From: Dehalococcoidales bacterium
GTDB taxonomy: Bacteria > Chloroflexota > Dehalococcoidia > Dehalococcoidales > UBA3254
Assembly: GCA_016926695.1 (NCBI GenBank)
Contig: JAFGOB010000104.1
Location: forward strand, 1 to 55,639
Length of the DNA: 55,639 nt
Reading direction: 5' to 3'
Below, piece after piece: positions 8,709-17,359 of the stretch. Each line of letters opens with the position of its first letter. Position 1 is the first letter of the stretch. The position numbers were made by a program, and so were the translations under genes. The notes under the pieces were generated by a model, which did not search any database, was not told the DNA's origin, and saw only the letters and a program-made list of their open reading frames with translations.

Positions 8709-9260
8709 ATGGAAAACCGTCCGGAAGAGCACAGCAAGACTGCCGCCAGGGGTCTGGTACTGGTATTGACGGGCGAGGGAAAGGGCAAGACCACCTCGGC
8801 CCTGGGGATGGTGCTCAGGGCCTGGGGACACGACCTGAAAACGGCCGTCCTCCAGTTCGTGAAAAGCCCCGATCCCGGGCGGGGTGAAAGCCTGGCCATG
8901 CAGAAGTTAGGACTGGAAATGGTCTCCGGGGGAGGCGGTTTCACCTGGAAAGAAAAGAACAGTCAGATCAACCGGACCATGGCCTCAGAGCTCTGGTCGC
9001 AGGCCGTGGAAATGATCGGCTCCGGCAGATACGACCTGATCGTACTGGATGAGTTTACCTATGCCCTCAAATTCGGCTGGATCGATATAAACGACGTTAT
9101 CAGGACACTTTCCGAACGTCCGCAGGGACTGCACGTCATAATAACCGGTCGCGATGCCCCCCCGGAGCTGGTAGACTTCAGCGACTGCGCCGTGGAGATG
9201 CAGTCCCTCAAGCATCACCTTCGCCGGGGCATCCGCGCCCAGCCTGGCATCGAATATTGA
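8709..9260 (+). CDS. cobO: Cob(I)yrinic acid a,c-diamide adenosyltransferase (CobO/BtuR family)
   Basis: A 183-residue protein with the P-loop TGEGKGKTT at residues 21-29, a Walker-B-like LIVLDEF near 117-123 and the C-terminal H-L-R-R-GI-RAQPGIEY block typical of CobO/BtuR. The enzyme moves the 5'-deoxyadenosyl group of ATP to cobalt in corrinoids, in de novo synthesis or salvage. The reading frame is open further upstream, but the earlier part has no family similarity. I therefore chose the ATG at 8709, which has a GGGGGAA site and gives the usual family length. No other cobalamin gene is nearby, and no cobalamin riboswitch is recognisable upstream. Confidence 0.88.
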   Translation: MENRPEEHSKTAARGLVLVLTGEGKGKTTSALGMVLRAWGHDLKTAVLQFVKSPDPGRGESLAMQKLGLEMVSGGGGFTWKEKNSQINRTMASELWSQAVEMIGSGRYDLIVLDEFTYALKFGWIDINDVIRTLSERPQGLHVIITGRDAPPELVDFSDCAVEMQSLKHHLRRGIRAQPGIEY

Positions 9261-9328
9261 CCTGAGGATATTGACGGACTGAAAGATGACAGTTTTTAAG
9301 GCACAAACTATTTTTTTGGCAATACGTT

Positions 9329-9454
9329 GTAGGGCGCCGGTTTCGAACCGGCCCGCCAGGGTACCTGGTTGGTTAAAATATAAATCATAAATCAGGCTGT
9401 AGCCTGTATTAAAGTTATTTAAAGCGGGCGGGTTATGAAACCCGCCCCTACGCC
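9329..9454. repeat. REP-like palindrome pair, second copy
   Basis: In the 490-base gene-free stretch between cobO and the next gene, a forward palindrome (9329-9357, GTAGGGCGCCGG then CCGGCCCGCC) is followed by a reverse one (9424-9454, GCGGGCGGGTT then AACCCGCCCCTACGCC). The arrangement is the same head-out pair as at 7577-7784, with a different central spacer. No open frame of interest and no other structure was seen in 9261-9753. Confidence 0.7.
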
Positions 9455-9753
9455 AGGGTTTGAGTAATCCACTTTATGTTAAATATGAACATCCTCATTC
9501 AGTGCAAGAGCTATTATCAGTCAAGAATCAATTGATTGGTACAAACATCCTGGATGCAGCTTTATCAACACCATTGTATTGGCTCTCCATTTATCAGAAG
9601 CGTTATTAAATCTCCCCCTTGACCACTATAAAACAGAATAGACGTAAAATATTGCTTAACTTAAAACTGGGATCATACAGGAAATCCTCTGTAAAAATTC
9701 CCGGCCGTCGGTGCTATAATTTATTGTAAGACGTATTTTTCAGGGGGAAGCCC

Positions 9754-10080
9754 GTGGCGGAGTATACTCACGCGAAACTGAACGATGAAGTCCATTCCAT
9801 CGCCGGCTATTATTGCCCGCTGAAGGAAGACAGAATTCAATACAACGGCAGGGAAGTCCTCTATGTTTTAGGACAGGCCACCGTGGACAACTCCTGCTGC
9901 GCCAACGGCTGCTGGGAATATGCCATCGTACCCGGTTATATTGTACGCCGGGAATACAAAACCGGCGCTGACGGCCTGGCGGTATCCGAGGTCGAGCCCA
10001 TACCGGAGGGCGAAGACCGGTCTGCCGTCAGCCGGATCATCAAATCATCCTCCGGGGTCAATCAGGTAAATTTCTGGTAG
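9754..10080 (+). CDS. Conserved-looking hypothetical protein with CCxxxC motif
   Basis: A 108-residue soluble protein starting with GTG behind a strong CAGGGGGAAG site. It has a short cysteine cluster DNSCCANGCWEYAIVPGY in the middle (about residues 48-65) and an earlier Cys in GYYCPL, which together could bind a metal. No family is recognised with confidence. A TATAAT hexamer at 9715-9720 could be its -10. It stands alone, 180 bases before the flavoprotein operon, which has its own promoter. Confidence 0.65.
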   Translation: MAEYTHAKLNDEVHSIAGYYCPLKEDRIQYNGREVLYVLGQATVDNSCCANGCWEYAIVPGYIVRREYKTGADGLAVSEVEPIPEGEDRSAVSRIIKSSSGVNQVNFW

Positions 10081-10095
10081 CGCATCCGGGATTTC

Positions 10096-10125
10096 TTGAC
10101 AACAGGTCTTTTAATATCATATCCT
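10096..10125 (+). promoter_or_regulatory. Predicted promoter of the GlcDEF-like operon
   Basis: TTGACA (10096-10101) and TATCCT (10120-10125) with an 18-base spacer lie about 135 bases before the first flavoprotein start. The same TTGACA/TATCCT pair precedes the DUF134 gene. Predicted from hexamers only. Confidence 0.4.
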
Positions 10126-10261
10126 GAATTTATTAACATTAGTTTTTTAGTTATTTATTTAGGCTATGTTATCGTTCGTAGACCGCACTATTTCAGAAAC
10201 ATCTTCCCTAAATTTTTACTTTTACCAATTCTGATTGTGGGTAAACAAAAGGAGAAAAGAT

Positions 10262-11728
10262 TTGAGCAGTACACTAGAGAATTTGTCAGGGATAATCGAA
10301 CAGGTTGACATGTCAGGTGATCCTGCGGTCCTGGAATCATTTGGCAGCGACCAGAGCTTTACACATTCCCTCAAGCCCCGCCTGCTGGTCAAACCCCGGG
10401 ATGCATCCCAGGTGCAAAAACTGGTACAGTGGGCCAACCAGACGGGTACTCCGCTGGTGCCGATCAGTTCCGGAGGACCGCACTTCAAAGGCGATACCGT
10501 TCCCAGCGCGCCGGGAGCCGTTATGGTAGATATGAGCCGGATGAATAAAATCGTTCATATTGACAGCCGCAACCGCATGGCCATTATCGAAGCGGGCGTC
10601 ACCTATGAACAACTGAAGCCGGAACTCGCCAAAGCCGGGCTGAGAATTTCACCCGTGATGGCTCCCAAGGCCCATAAATCGGTCGTAGCCAGCCTGCTGG
10701 AAAGAGAACCGCCCATGGTTCACAGGTATCAATTCGCCGTATTGGACCCCTTACGCTGCGTGGAGGTCGTCTGGGGCGACGGTACCCTCTTCAGGGCCGG
10801 TGAGGCCGCCAACCAGGCTTCTCTGGAAGCCTCATGGCAGAAGGGTTTCGCCCAGATAAACCCCCGCGGACCCGGACAGGCTGACTTCTATAAATTCGTT
10901 TCCGGCGCCCAGGGCACCATGGGCATCGTTACCTGGGCTTCCATTAAGTGCGAGGTACTGCCTTCACTGCACAAAATGTTCTTTGTCGCTGCTAAAAAGC
11001 TGGAAGACCTGATTGAGCTGACCTACAAGCTCGTCCATATCAGGTTCGGCGACGAGATATTCATCATCAACGGGGCTACCCTGGCATCTTTAGTGGGCAA
11101 GAACACCGCTGAAATCAAAGCCCTGAAAGAAAATTTGCCGGCCTGGATGCTGGCGATCGGCGTAGCCGGCCGTTCCTTCCTTCCCAGAGAAAGAGTGGAC
11201 TTCCAGGAAAAGGATATCCGCGAGATCACACAGCAGCACGGCCTCAAGCTTCTCAACGCTGTTCCCGGTGTAACGGGCGATGAGGCCCTGGCTGCCGTTC
11301 TCAATACCTCGCCGGAACCCTACTGGAAACAGAGATACGCCGGAGGCTTCCAGGATATCTTCTTTATCACCACGCTCAATCTGACACCGGGGTTCATTAA
11401 GACAATGTATGCTGCGGCTGAAGCCCTGAACTATCCCACCACGGATATCGGCGTTTATATCCAGCCTTTACATCAGGGGGCCAGCTACCATTGTGAGTTC
11501 ACCCTGCCCTTCGATCCCCAGGACCCGGCGCAGAAAGAGAGGGCTCAGGAGCTTTATCTCAAAGCCAGCCAGGACCTGCTACAGCAGGGGGCTTTTTACT
11601 CCCGTCCCTACGGCGCCTGGGCCGGTATGGCATTCAACCGGGACGCCCAGACCACGATTATTTTAAAGCAACTCAAGAAGATCTTTGATCCCAATAATAT
11701 CATGAATCCGGGTAAGCTCTGTTTTTGA
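10262..11728 (+). CDS. FAD-binding oxidoreductase (GlcD/VAO-type), operon gene 1
   Basis: A 488-residue flavoprotein of the PCMH/VAO superfamily. The FAD-binding part includes VKPRDASQVQKLVQWANQTGTPLVPISSGG (about residues 43-72) and AIIEAGVTYEQL near 105. A second patch, SGAQGTMGIVTWA, falls near 215-230, and the glycolate-oxidase-like end is FDPNNIMNPGKLCF. Such enzymes oxidise 2-hydroxy acids (glycolate, D-lactate) and pass electrons to an Fe-S partner. I chose TTG at 10262 because AAAGGAG lies seven bases upstream; a GTG 27 bases earlier is in frame but lacks a site. It is followed after 29 bases by the Fe-S gene. The substrate is unknown. Confidence 0.8.
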   Translation: MSSTLENLSGIIEQVDMSGDPAVLESFGSDQSFTHSLKPRLLVKPRDASQVQKLVQWANQTGTPLVPISSGGPHFKGDTVPSAPGAVMVDMSRMNKIVHIDSRNRMAIIEAGVTYEQLKPELAKAGLRISPVMAPKAHKSVVASLLEREPPMVHRYQFAVLDPLRCVEVVWGDGTLFRAGEAANQASLEASWQKGFAQINPRGPGQADFYKFVSGAQGTMGIVTWASIKCEVLPSLHKMFFVAAKKLEDLIELTYKLVHIRFGDEIFIINGATLASLVGKNTAEIKALKENLPAWMLAIGVAGRSFLPRERVDFQEKDIREITQQHGLKLLNAVPGVTGDEALAAVLNTSPEPYWKQRYAGGFQDIFFITTLNLTPGFIKTMYAAAEALNYPTTDIGVYIQPLHQGASYHCEFTLPFDPQDPAQKERAQELYLKASQDLLQQGAFYSRPYGAWAGMAFNRDAQTTIILKQLKKIFDPNNIMNPGKLCF

Positions 11729-11757
11729 GCAGGTAAAAATAAAGGAGGTACACTAAA

Positions 11758-13032
11758 TTGCCACTAATTGATTATCAGGCTGACATGGAAAGATGCAGTC
11801 AGTGCACATATTGCGAATTCGTACCCTTCGACCAGTTGAAAAGCTGGAAATACGGCAAGGGTTGTCCCAGCATAGCCAAACACTATTTTATCAGCTATGC
11901 CGCCCGCGGCCGTTTTGCCGTCGCCCTATCGCTGCTGAAGGGCAAAAGCACCTACTCCGAAAAAGTGAAGGATATAGTCTACAAATGCCAGACCTGCGGA
12001 TCCTGCGATGTAAGCTGCAAGGTCTGCCGCTATAACCTGGAACCGGTACAGACTTTCCTTGAACTGCGCGCCCAACTGGTGGAGGACGGGCAGACCCTGC
12101 CGGAACACGTGGCCGTAGTGGAGAGCATTAAAAACCAGGGCAATATCCTCAAGATGCCCAGAAGCGAAAGAGGCAAATGGGCGGAAGGACTGGATGTCAA
12201 ACGTCTGGCCGCTGAAAAGGCCCCGGTACTCTTCTTCGCCGGCTGCCGCTACAGCTATGACCCCAAATTGCAGGAATCAGCCAGGAATACCGTAAATCTT
12301 CTGAAGAAGGCCGGTGTGGATATCGGCATCATGGGCAGCGCTGAGCAATGCTGCGGCGGGCGCATTTTCAACATGGGCTACCGGAAGGACTTCACCACCT
12401 GCGCCGCCAATAACATCGAGGCCTGGAAACGGGCCGGTGTGAAGACTATCATCACCCCCTGCTCCGATTGCTACCATACCTTCAAACGACTCTATGCATC
12501 CCGCATGGGTTCTCAATTTGAAGTGCTGCACGTGGTCGAATACCTGGAAAAACTGATTAAAGAAGGCCAGATCAAATTTACCAAATCCGTGCCCATGACT
12601 ATCACCTATCATGATCCCTGTCACCTGGGCAGGCAGGGCGAACCTTTCATACCCTGGGACGGCCAGGAAAAGAAGATCTACAATCAGATCGTGGTCTATG
12701 AACCCAGAAAACCACGCTACAACGGCGCCTGGGGCATCTACGATGCGCCGCGCAACGTCCTCAAGGCCATTCCCGGCATCGAACTGGTCGAAATGGAAAG
12801 AATCAGGGAATATGCCTGGTGCTGCGGCGCAGGCGGCGGCGTCAGGGAAGCCTATCCCGAGTTTTCGAACTGGACGGCTACACAGAGAATCAATGAGGCC
12901 ATGGAAACCGGCGCAGAGGCCATCGTCAGCGCCTGTCCCTGGTGCGAACAGAATTTCGGCGATGCTATCAAGGCCATAGATGGGAAGATGAAGGTACTGG
13001 ACGTTGCCGAACTGGTACAGCAAGCACTTTAG
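11758..13032 (+). CDS. Heterodisulfide-reductase-like (Fe-S)-binding protein with two CCG domains (GlcF-like)
   Basis: A 424-residue iron-sulfur protein. N-terminal cysteines (C13/16/19/36 and C77/80/83/87) resemble a pair of [4Fe-4S] ferredoxin sites. Two cysteine-rich CCG domains follow, with CCGGRIFNMG near residue 198 and CCGAGGGVREAYPE near 357. This layout is shared by GlcF, LutA-type and HdrB/HdrD-type proteins, which take electrons from a flavoprotein to quinones or other carriers. It starts with TTG behind a near-perfect AAAGGAGGT. Flanked by two FAD oxidase genes on the same strand, it is the probable electron hub of a three-subunit complex. Confidence 0.85.
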   Translation: MPLIDYQADMERCSQCTYCEFVPFDQLKSWKYGKGCPSIAKHYFISYAARGRFAVALSLLKGKSTYSEKVKDIVYKCQTCGSCDVSCKVCRYNLEPVQTFLELRAQLVEDGQTLPEHVAVVESIKNQGNILKMPRSERGKWAEGLDVKRLAAEKAPVLFFAGCRYSYDPKLQESARNTVNLLKKAGVDIGIMGSAEQCCGGRIFNMGYRKDFTTCAANNIEAWKRAGVKTIITPCSDCYHTFKRLYASRMGSQFEVLHVVEYLEKLIKEGQIKFTKSVPMTITYHDPCHLGRQGEPFIPWDGQEKKIYNQIVVYEPRKPRYNGAWGIYDAPRNVLKAIPGIELVEMERIREYAWCCGAGGGVREAYPEFSNWTATQRINEAMETGAEAIVSACPWCEQNFGDAIKAIDGKMKVLDVAELVQQAL

Positions 13033-13067
13033 TTCCGGTCAACCGCTAAAAAAAGGAGTGAGCAATA

Positions 13068-14723
13068 ATGCCATTAACAAAAGAACAATATCAAGCCTTT
13101 GAATCAATCGTAGGGCCGGACTATATCTCTGATGATCCCGCCCTGCTGGATTCCTACACTTATCCTCTGGACACCACCTCCATGCACATGGGACCCTGTT
13201 ACAAAGTCTACACACCCAGGGGCCTGGCGGTATTGCTGCCGGGAAGCACGGAGGAAGTCCAGGCCATCGTCAGACTCTGCAATAAATACAAACTCAAATT
13301 CAAGGCCTCCAGCACCTTCTGGTCGCCCATGGGCTACCCTTCTTACGATGATTGCACCATCCAACTGGACATGAGAAGAATGGACAGAATCCTTCAGATC
13401 GATGAAAAAAATATGTATGCAGTAGTCGAACCGCACTGCATCTGTTCACAGCTCCAGGCTGAATGCATGAAGGTAGGACTCAACTGCCATATCCAGGGTC
13501 CCGGCACCAGTTGTTCTCCCCTGGCCAGCGCTACCTCCTACGGGGGAATGGGACCGGATACCATCTACATGGGCGCCGCAGATGAAATCGTACTGGGCGC
13601 TGAATGGGTCATGCCTGACGGAGAAATTTGCAGGTTCGGCTCATGGGGCTCGGGACTGGAGGGCTTCTACGGGGAAGGACCCGGCCCTAGCATAAAAGGT
13701 CTGATGAGAGGCGCCCACGGCTGTAGAGGAGCGTTTGGGGTATATACCAGGTGCGCTCTAAAACTTTCAGCCTGGCCCGGACCCAGCCGGATTCCGGTAA
13801 AAGGCACCGTTCCGGCTTATCAGGCAGATCTGCCCGATAATTTCCATGCCTATACACTGGCCTTTCCCACTTGGAAGGCCTGGGCTGATGCCGCCCATAT
13901 GATCTGGGATGCCGGTATAGGCTATATCGCTCACAGGCAGTTCAATATGTTCGGCAGAAACATCAAAGTCGGTATGCTTAAAGTGCTCACCGACCCCACC
14001 AAAACGCTGAACGACCTGGAAGAATTTATGAAAGACCCTGAAGTGCTGAAGGCTACCGGTGAGTTGAACCGGGACTTCCAGTTCGTGCTGGCCGGCATGA
14101 CCCCCAGAGATATGGAATGGCAGGAAGCAGTGCTGGAGCAGATCCTGAAGCAGACCGGCGGCTATAAAGCTGAATTTATGGAGAATAGCCCCGAACTCAG
14201 GAACTGGGCCTTGCTGTACTTGCTGAAGCTCGGACACAAAAACCTGAACCTGGTCTTCGCCGGAGGATATGACGGGTGCTTCGGTCTGGTCGGACCGCCC
14301 GATTACGGCACCAGCCTGGTCGAGGAAGGCGCCAGGTTCAAGGATGACTGGGAAAACTCTCACGATTCTATCGTTTCAGCCGGCGGCGACGCCATGATGG
14401 GCGGTATCGCTACCATCGGCGGCGGCGGCGTAATAGTATGGGAGAATTTCACCTGCTGGGACCCCTTCAACAAGGAGTCGACTGTAGGCGCTTTCGAGTT
14501 CTTTGAGGCCACCTCCAAATACGGCATTTCAAAGGGCTGGGGTCCCGGTATGGAAAGAGGCAACGCGGGCATCCGGGGTAATGACGGATACGCTCTACCC
14601 AAAGAGGCGTTTGACAAGACGCTGAAAAATGCACCGCAGCCTGTTACCTTTGAGTATATGAAGAAGTTCCGCGAGACCTTCGATCCCAACCACACCGGCG
14701 ACACCTACTATCAGGCTCTATAA
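13068..14723 (+). CDS. FAD-linked oxidase (VAO/PCMH family), operon gene 3
   Basis: A 551-residue flavoprotein. The PCMH part is seen in YTPRGLAVLLPGSTEEVQAIVRLCNKY (about residues 48-74) and in QLDMRRMDRILQIDEKNMYAVVEPHC near 99-125. Later patches are GPGTSCSPLASATSYGG near 145 and RGAHGCRGAFGVYTRCALKL near 220. The C-terminus RETFDPNHTGDTYY resembles the closing motif of VAO-type oxidases. It is longer than and clearly different from the first flavoprotein of the operon, so the pair is not a simple duplication. It could be the second FAD subunit of a GlcDEF-like complex or act on an aromatic alcohol. An AAAAGGAGTG site precedes the ATG, and a terminator follows. Confidence 0.8.
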   Translation: MPLTKEQYQAFESIVGPDYISDDPALLDSYTYPLDTTSMHMGPCYKVYTPRGLAVLLPGSTEEVQAIVRLCNKYKLKFKASSTFWSPMGYPSYDDCTIQLDMRRMDRILQIDEKNMYAVVEPHCICSQLQAECMKVGLNCHIQGPGTSCSPLASATSYGGMGPDTIYMGAADEIVLGAEWVMPDGEICRFGSWGSGLEGFYGEGPGPSIKGLMRGAHGCRGAFGVYTRCALKLSAWPGPSRIPVKGTVPAYQADLPDNFHAYTLAFPTWKAWADAAHMIWDAGIGYIAHRQFNMFGRNIKVGMLKVLTDPTKTLNDLEEFMKDPEVLKATGELNRDFQFVLAGMTPRDMEWQEAVLEQILKQTGGYKAEFMENSPELRNWALLYLLKLGHKNLNLVFAGGYDGCFGLVGPPDYGTSLVEEGARFKDDWENSHDSIVSAGGDAMMGGIATIGGGGVIVWENFTCWDPFNKESTVGAFEFFEATSKYGISKGWGPGMERGNAGIRGNDGYALPKEAFDKTLKNAPQPVTFEYMKKFRETFDPNHTGDTYYQAL

Positions 14724-14750
14724 ATCCCGCACTTAATAGTTTATATCTAC

Positions 14751-14779
14751 AGCCCCTCCCGATCGGGAGGGGCTCTTTT
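14751..14779 (+). terminator. Rho-independent terminator after the flavoprotein operon
   Basis: A perfect 24-base palindrome (14751-14774, half-site AGCCCCTCCCGA) followed by CTTTTA, 27 bases after the stop. It is a strong GC stem with a short T-run. Confidence 0.8.
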
Positions 14780-14891
14780 ACTTCACCGCATCCGGTCTTA
14801 CAGCCGCTCCAATTATTGCAGGCGCACCGGATTCCATCTATTTCAGTTCTCTCACTACCACCTGTTCGAACACAATTCTCCCGAAGCATAT

Positions 14892-15890
14892 TTATTCAAG
14901 CGCTTCAGTCCAGCCGAGATATTTCCCCAGTATATCTCCATTGGCGGCACGGCAGGTCCCGGTAAATTCATAAACTAAGGAGACATATTCCTGTGAGACA
15001 TCCAGGGTTCCCATCCAGTAAGCTAAGGAAACATGGTCTATGGCTATCTCAGTGCATCCGGGGGGAATCATACCTGAACCCTTTCCATCCATCAGTTCAT
15101 TATAGGCCTGTTGCACACTCTTGACCGGATATTCCTGATAGGGTTCCACTTCCCTCCAGACCTTAAGCACTCTGATAACTTCTCCCTTATCGCCAATACG
15201 TACACCTAATTTGTTGCCTCCTGAATCTGCCACGGGGATTCCGTTAATCTGTCGTGAAAAACTGACCAGGATATGTGTGTCGTATGAGCTGATAATTTCT
15301 TCTGGATCTGAACTGTTTTCTGATTTTTTTGCTACATTGTAGGTACCTCCGGATGTAGCATTAATGGTTACCGATTCATTTCCGGACTCAGTATCCGGCA
15401 GCAGGCCGGTCTGTGTTAAAAAGTCGGTAGCTATCTTGATCGCATCTTCTTTAGAAGGTAAAGCAGGAGGTTCTCCGGAAGATAGCTTTTTAGGATACGA
15501 TAGTCTATATTCCACGGCTCCAGAGTTGACCCAGACGCAATACTGCTCGACCTTGTCACTTGTTTCATTCAGCATAGAGTATTTTTTGTCTCCGTCTATC
15601 AGTCCGGTGCCTCCGGTAAAACCGAGTTTGGCCCCGCCATTTCTTACCGATTCTTCGTTTACCACCGGTTTCTTAACTTTGTACACCATGATTGAGTCGA
15701 ACTCCGGAATATCCTCAGACACCAGTTTGAAGGTAGCATTGCTGTCTCTGCTATTCAAATAGAAAGGTAATCGCACTCCAAAGCTGCTTTTAGGTACCGG
15801 TAAATTATCGCTGGCTGTTTGGCCGTTACATCCAAACAAAGCAATCGATATGATTACTAATATGCCGATTGAAATTAATCTATTCCTCAT
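14892..15890 (-). CDS. Putative lipoprotein, PepSY-like repeats possible
   Basis: A 332-residue protein with an N-terminal signal (MRNRLISIGILVIISIALFGC) whose lipobox LFGC gives an acylated Cys at residue 21. The middle holds KEDAIKIATDFLTQTGLLPD and the end KSVQQAYNELMDGK. These helix-strand patterns resemble the two lobes of YycH/YycI- or PepSY-type extracellular sensor domains, but the resemblance is weak. It is the last of three related secreted genes on this strand, starting four bases after the stop of the previous one, and all three are probably co-transcribed. Function unknown. Confidence 0.75.
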   Translation of the reverse strand: MRNRLISIGILVIISIALFGCNGQTASDNLPVPKSSFGVRLPFYLNSRDSNATFKLVSEDIPEFDSIMVYKVKKPVVNEESVRNGGAKLGFTGGTGLIDGDKKYSMLNETSDKVEQYCVWVNSGAVEYRLSYPKKLSSGEPPALPSKEDAIKIATDFLTQTGLLPDTESGNESVTINATSGGTYNVAKKSENSSDPEEIISSYDTHILVSFSRQINGIPVADSGGNKLGVRIGDKGEVIRVLKVWREVEPYQEYPVKSVQQAYNELMDGKGSGMIPPGCTEIAIDHVSLAYWMGTLDVSQEYVSLVYEFTGTCRAANGDILGKYLGWTEALE

Positions 15891-15894
15891 ATTG

Positions 15895-16395
15895 TCATGG
15901 TCGGGATTTTTCAGGTATATCGATTTGAGGAGCCTGATCGCAAGAAAATATTATTCTGCCCGTGTTGATATCCACTCCAACCTTTCGCCCGCTTGATTCA
16001 AACCGCACAGGAATTTTTACATAGGTACTGTAGTTGAAGACAATCATCGGATAATACCAAGTATATTCTGCGGGGAGATAAGACTTCCCGGACGATATCC
16101 TGGAATCGGAAGCGGAAAATGCGCCGGTTTTTCCACTGTATCCTACCCAATAATGCTCGGTGCTGCTGATGTTATTGTTTTGAGTCTGCTTTATTACCTC
16201 AGGATCTGTACCTGCCAGGACAAGCACTTTTTTCCATTCATCATCACTTAAAGGATATGGTTGGTCCAGACCCCGGGGAAGGGGCGGTATCCAAAAACTT
16301 GACTCAGGTGTCCATCCTGAAGGGGTAGGCGGCAGGTTGCCGGTCTGGCTTTTTGAACAGCCAAAGCCGGACAGGAACAGGAACACCAGTATCAA
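15895..16395 (-). CDS. Putative small lipoprotein
   Basis: A 166-residue secreted protein with the lipobox LSGFGC. After a Pro-rich spacer, one domain contains LSDDEWKKVLVLAGTDPEVI, a pattern shared with the upstream gene (LTDQEKQKLVEIAS). The end, KVGVDINTGRIIF, likewise parallels the upstream ADITIDLNNGKLMDI, so the two are distant relatives. The TTG start at 16395 gives a signal lacking positive charges. Codons further upstream in frame encode TRKILIV, so the real start may be a non-standard codon near 16425. Function unknown. Confidence 0.65.
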   Translation of the reverse strand: MILVFLFLSGFGCSKSQTGNLPPTPSGWTPESSFWIPPLPRGLDQPYPLSDDEWKKVLVLAGTDPEVIKQTQNNNISSTEHYWVGYSGKTGAFSASDSRISSGKSYLPAEYTWYYPMIVFNYSTYVKIPVRFESSGRKVGVDINTGRIIFSCDQAPQIDIPEKSRP

Positions 16396-16436
16396 AACAA
16401 TTAATATTTTTCTTGTTATGACAGTCTTTATAGTTG

Positions 16437-17327
16437 TTATTTCTCCGTTATTGTGTTTTTCACTGGATAGCTGTATATATCCATTAACTTACCGTTATTC
16501 AAGTCTATGGTGATATCGGCTGCCATGGTACTGGATTGAATATGTACAGCCGGATAAATTGTCATGGATTTTTCTTGTAAAGGTATGGTGCCGGGAATAC
16601 CTTTGTCGAAAACATCGTATTCGATATTGCAGAGTGTTCCTCCACTGCTACTTATAGCAACCCAGTGAAAATCCGTTACTTGAATATCTCCTATTTGTTC
16701 ATAAATTTGTGTTAAGGATGCTATCTCAACCAATTTCTGTTTTTCCTGATCTGTGAGTGGGCTAAGATAGGACGGCGCTGCAATGTGCTTATCATAGGTC
16801 CTTATAGCGTATACAGCCCTCTGTCCTGCCAGATCAACTGCAATATTCACCTGGAACATTTGCGGTGTCCCTAATCCGATTCTAGCTGCCGGGAAATAGA
16901 CAATATCCGTACCAGGTTTCAATACTTGATCTTCTGAAAACTTTAAGTAGCTCCAGGTTGAGTTTTTGTTATTATATGACATCCATAATACCAGATCATA
17001 CCGGTAAGGAGTTCCCTGTTTGGTAGCCTGCGATAGGGTATCGGTATTGAGTGCAATTGTTTTTATACTGTTTTCTTCCAGGGATGAAAGTTTACGAGGT
17101 AATGACATACCTAAAGTCATTAATTCCTCGTTATTGACTAACACACTTCTTATGGGTTTTTGCTCAGGTAACAATGATTCCGATACCGGTAAAGTTGGTG
17201 GAGGCGCTAAGGTAGAAGGAGAGCGAGGTTCTTTTCGAGAATTATCTTGTGCCAGAGCATTATATGAGAATAGAGCAACCAATAAAACCAGTACTGATAT
17301 TGCTGCAATTATTACCAATTTTCTCAT
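16437..17327 (-). CDS. Hypothetical secreted or membrane-anchored protein
   Basis: A 296-residue protein. The N-terminus MRKLVIIAAISVLVLLVALFSYNALA is a signal anchor with a possible cleavage site after ALA, followed by a Pro/Ser-rich linker and an extracellular domain. The C-terminal half contains LTDQEKQKLVEIASLT and ends in a strand pair with DITIDLNNGKLMDI, shared in outline with the next gene. An AAGGAG site precedes the ATG. It is the first gene of a three-gene envelope cluster; no family is recognised. Confidence 0.7.
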   Translation of the reverse strand: MRKLVIIAAISVLVLLVALFSYNALAQDNSRKEPRSPSTLAPPPTLPVSESLLPEQKPIRSVLVNNEELMTLGMSLPRKLSSLEENSIKTIALNTDTLSQATKQGTPYRYDLVLWMSYNNKNSTWSYLKFSEDQVLKPGTDIVYFPAARIGLGTPQMFQVNIAVDLAGQRAVYAIRTYDKHIAAPSYLSPLTDQEKQKLVEIASLTQIYEQIGDIQVTDFHWVAISSSGGTLCNIEYDVFDKGIPGTIPLQEKSMTIYPAVHIQSSTMAADITIDLNNGKLMDIYSYPVKNTITEK

Positions 17328-17359
17328 ATGTATTAGTTCTCCTTGCTTGTATTATAGCA

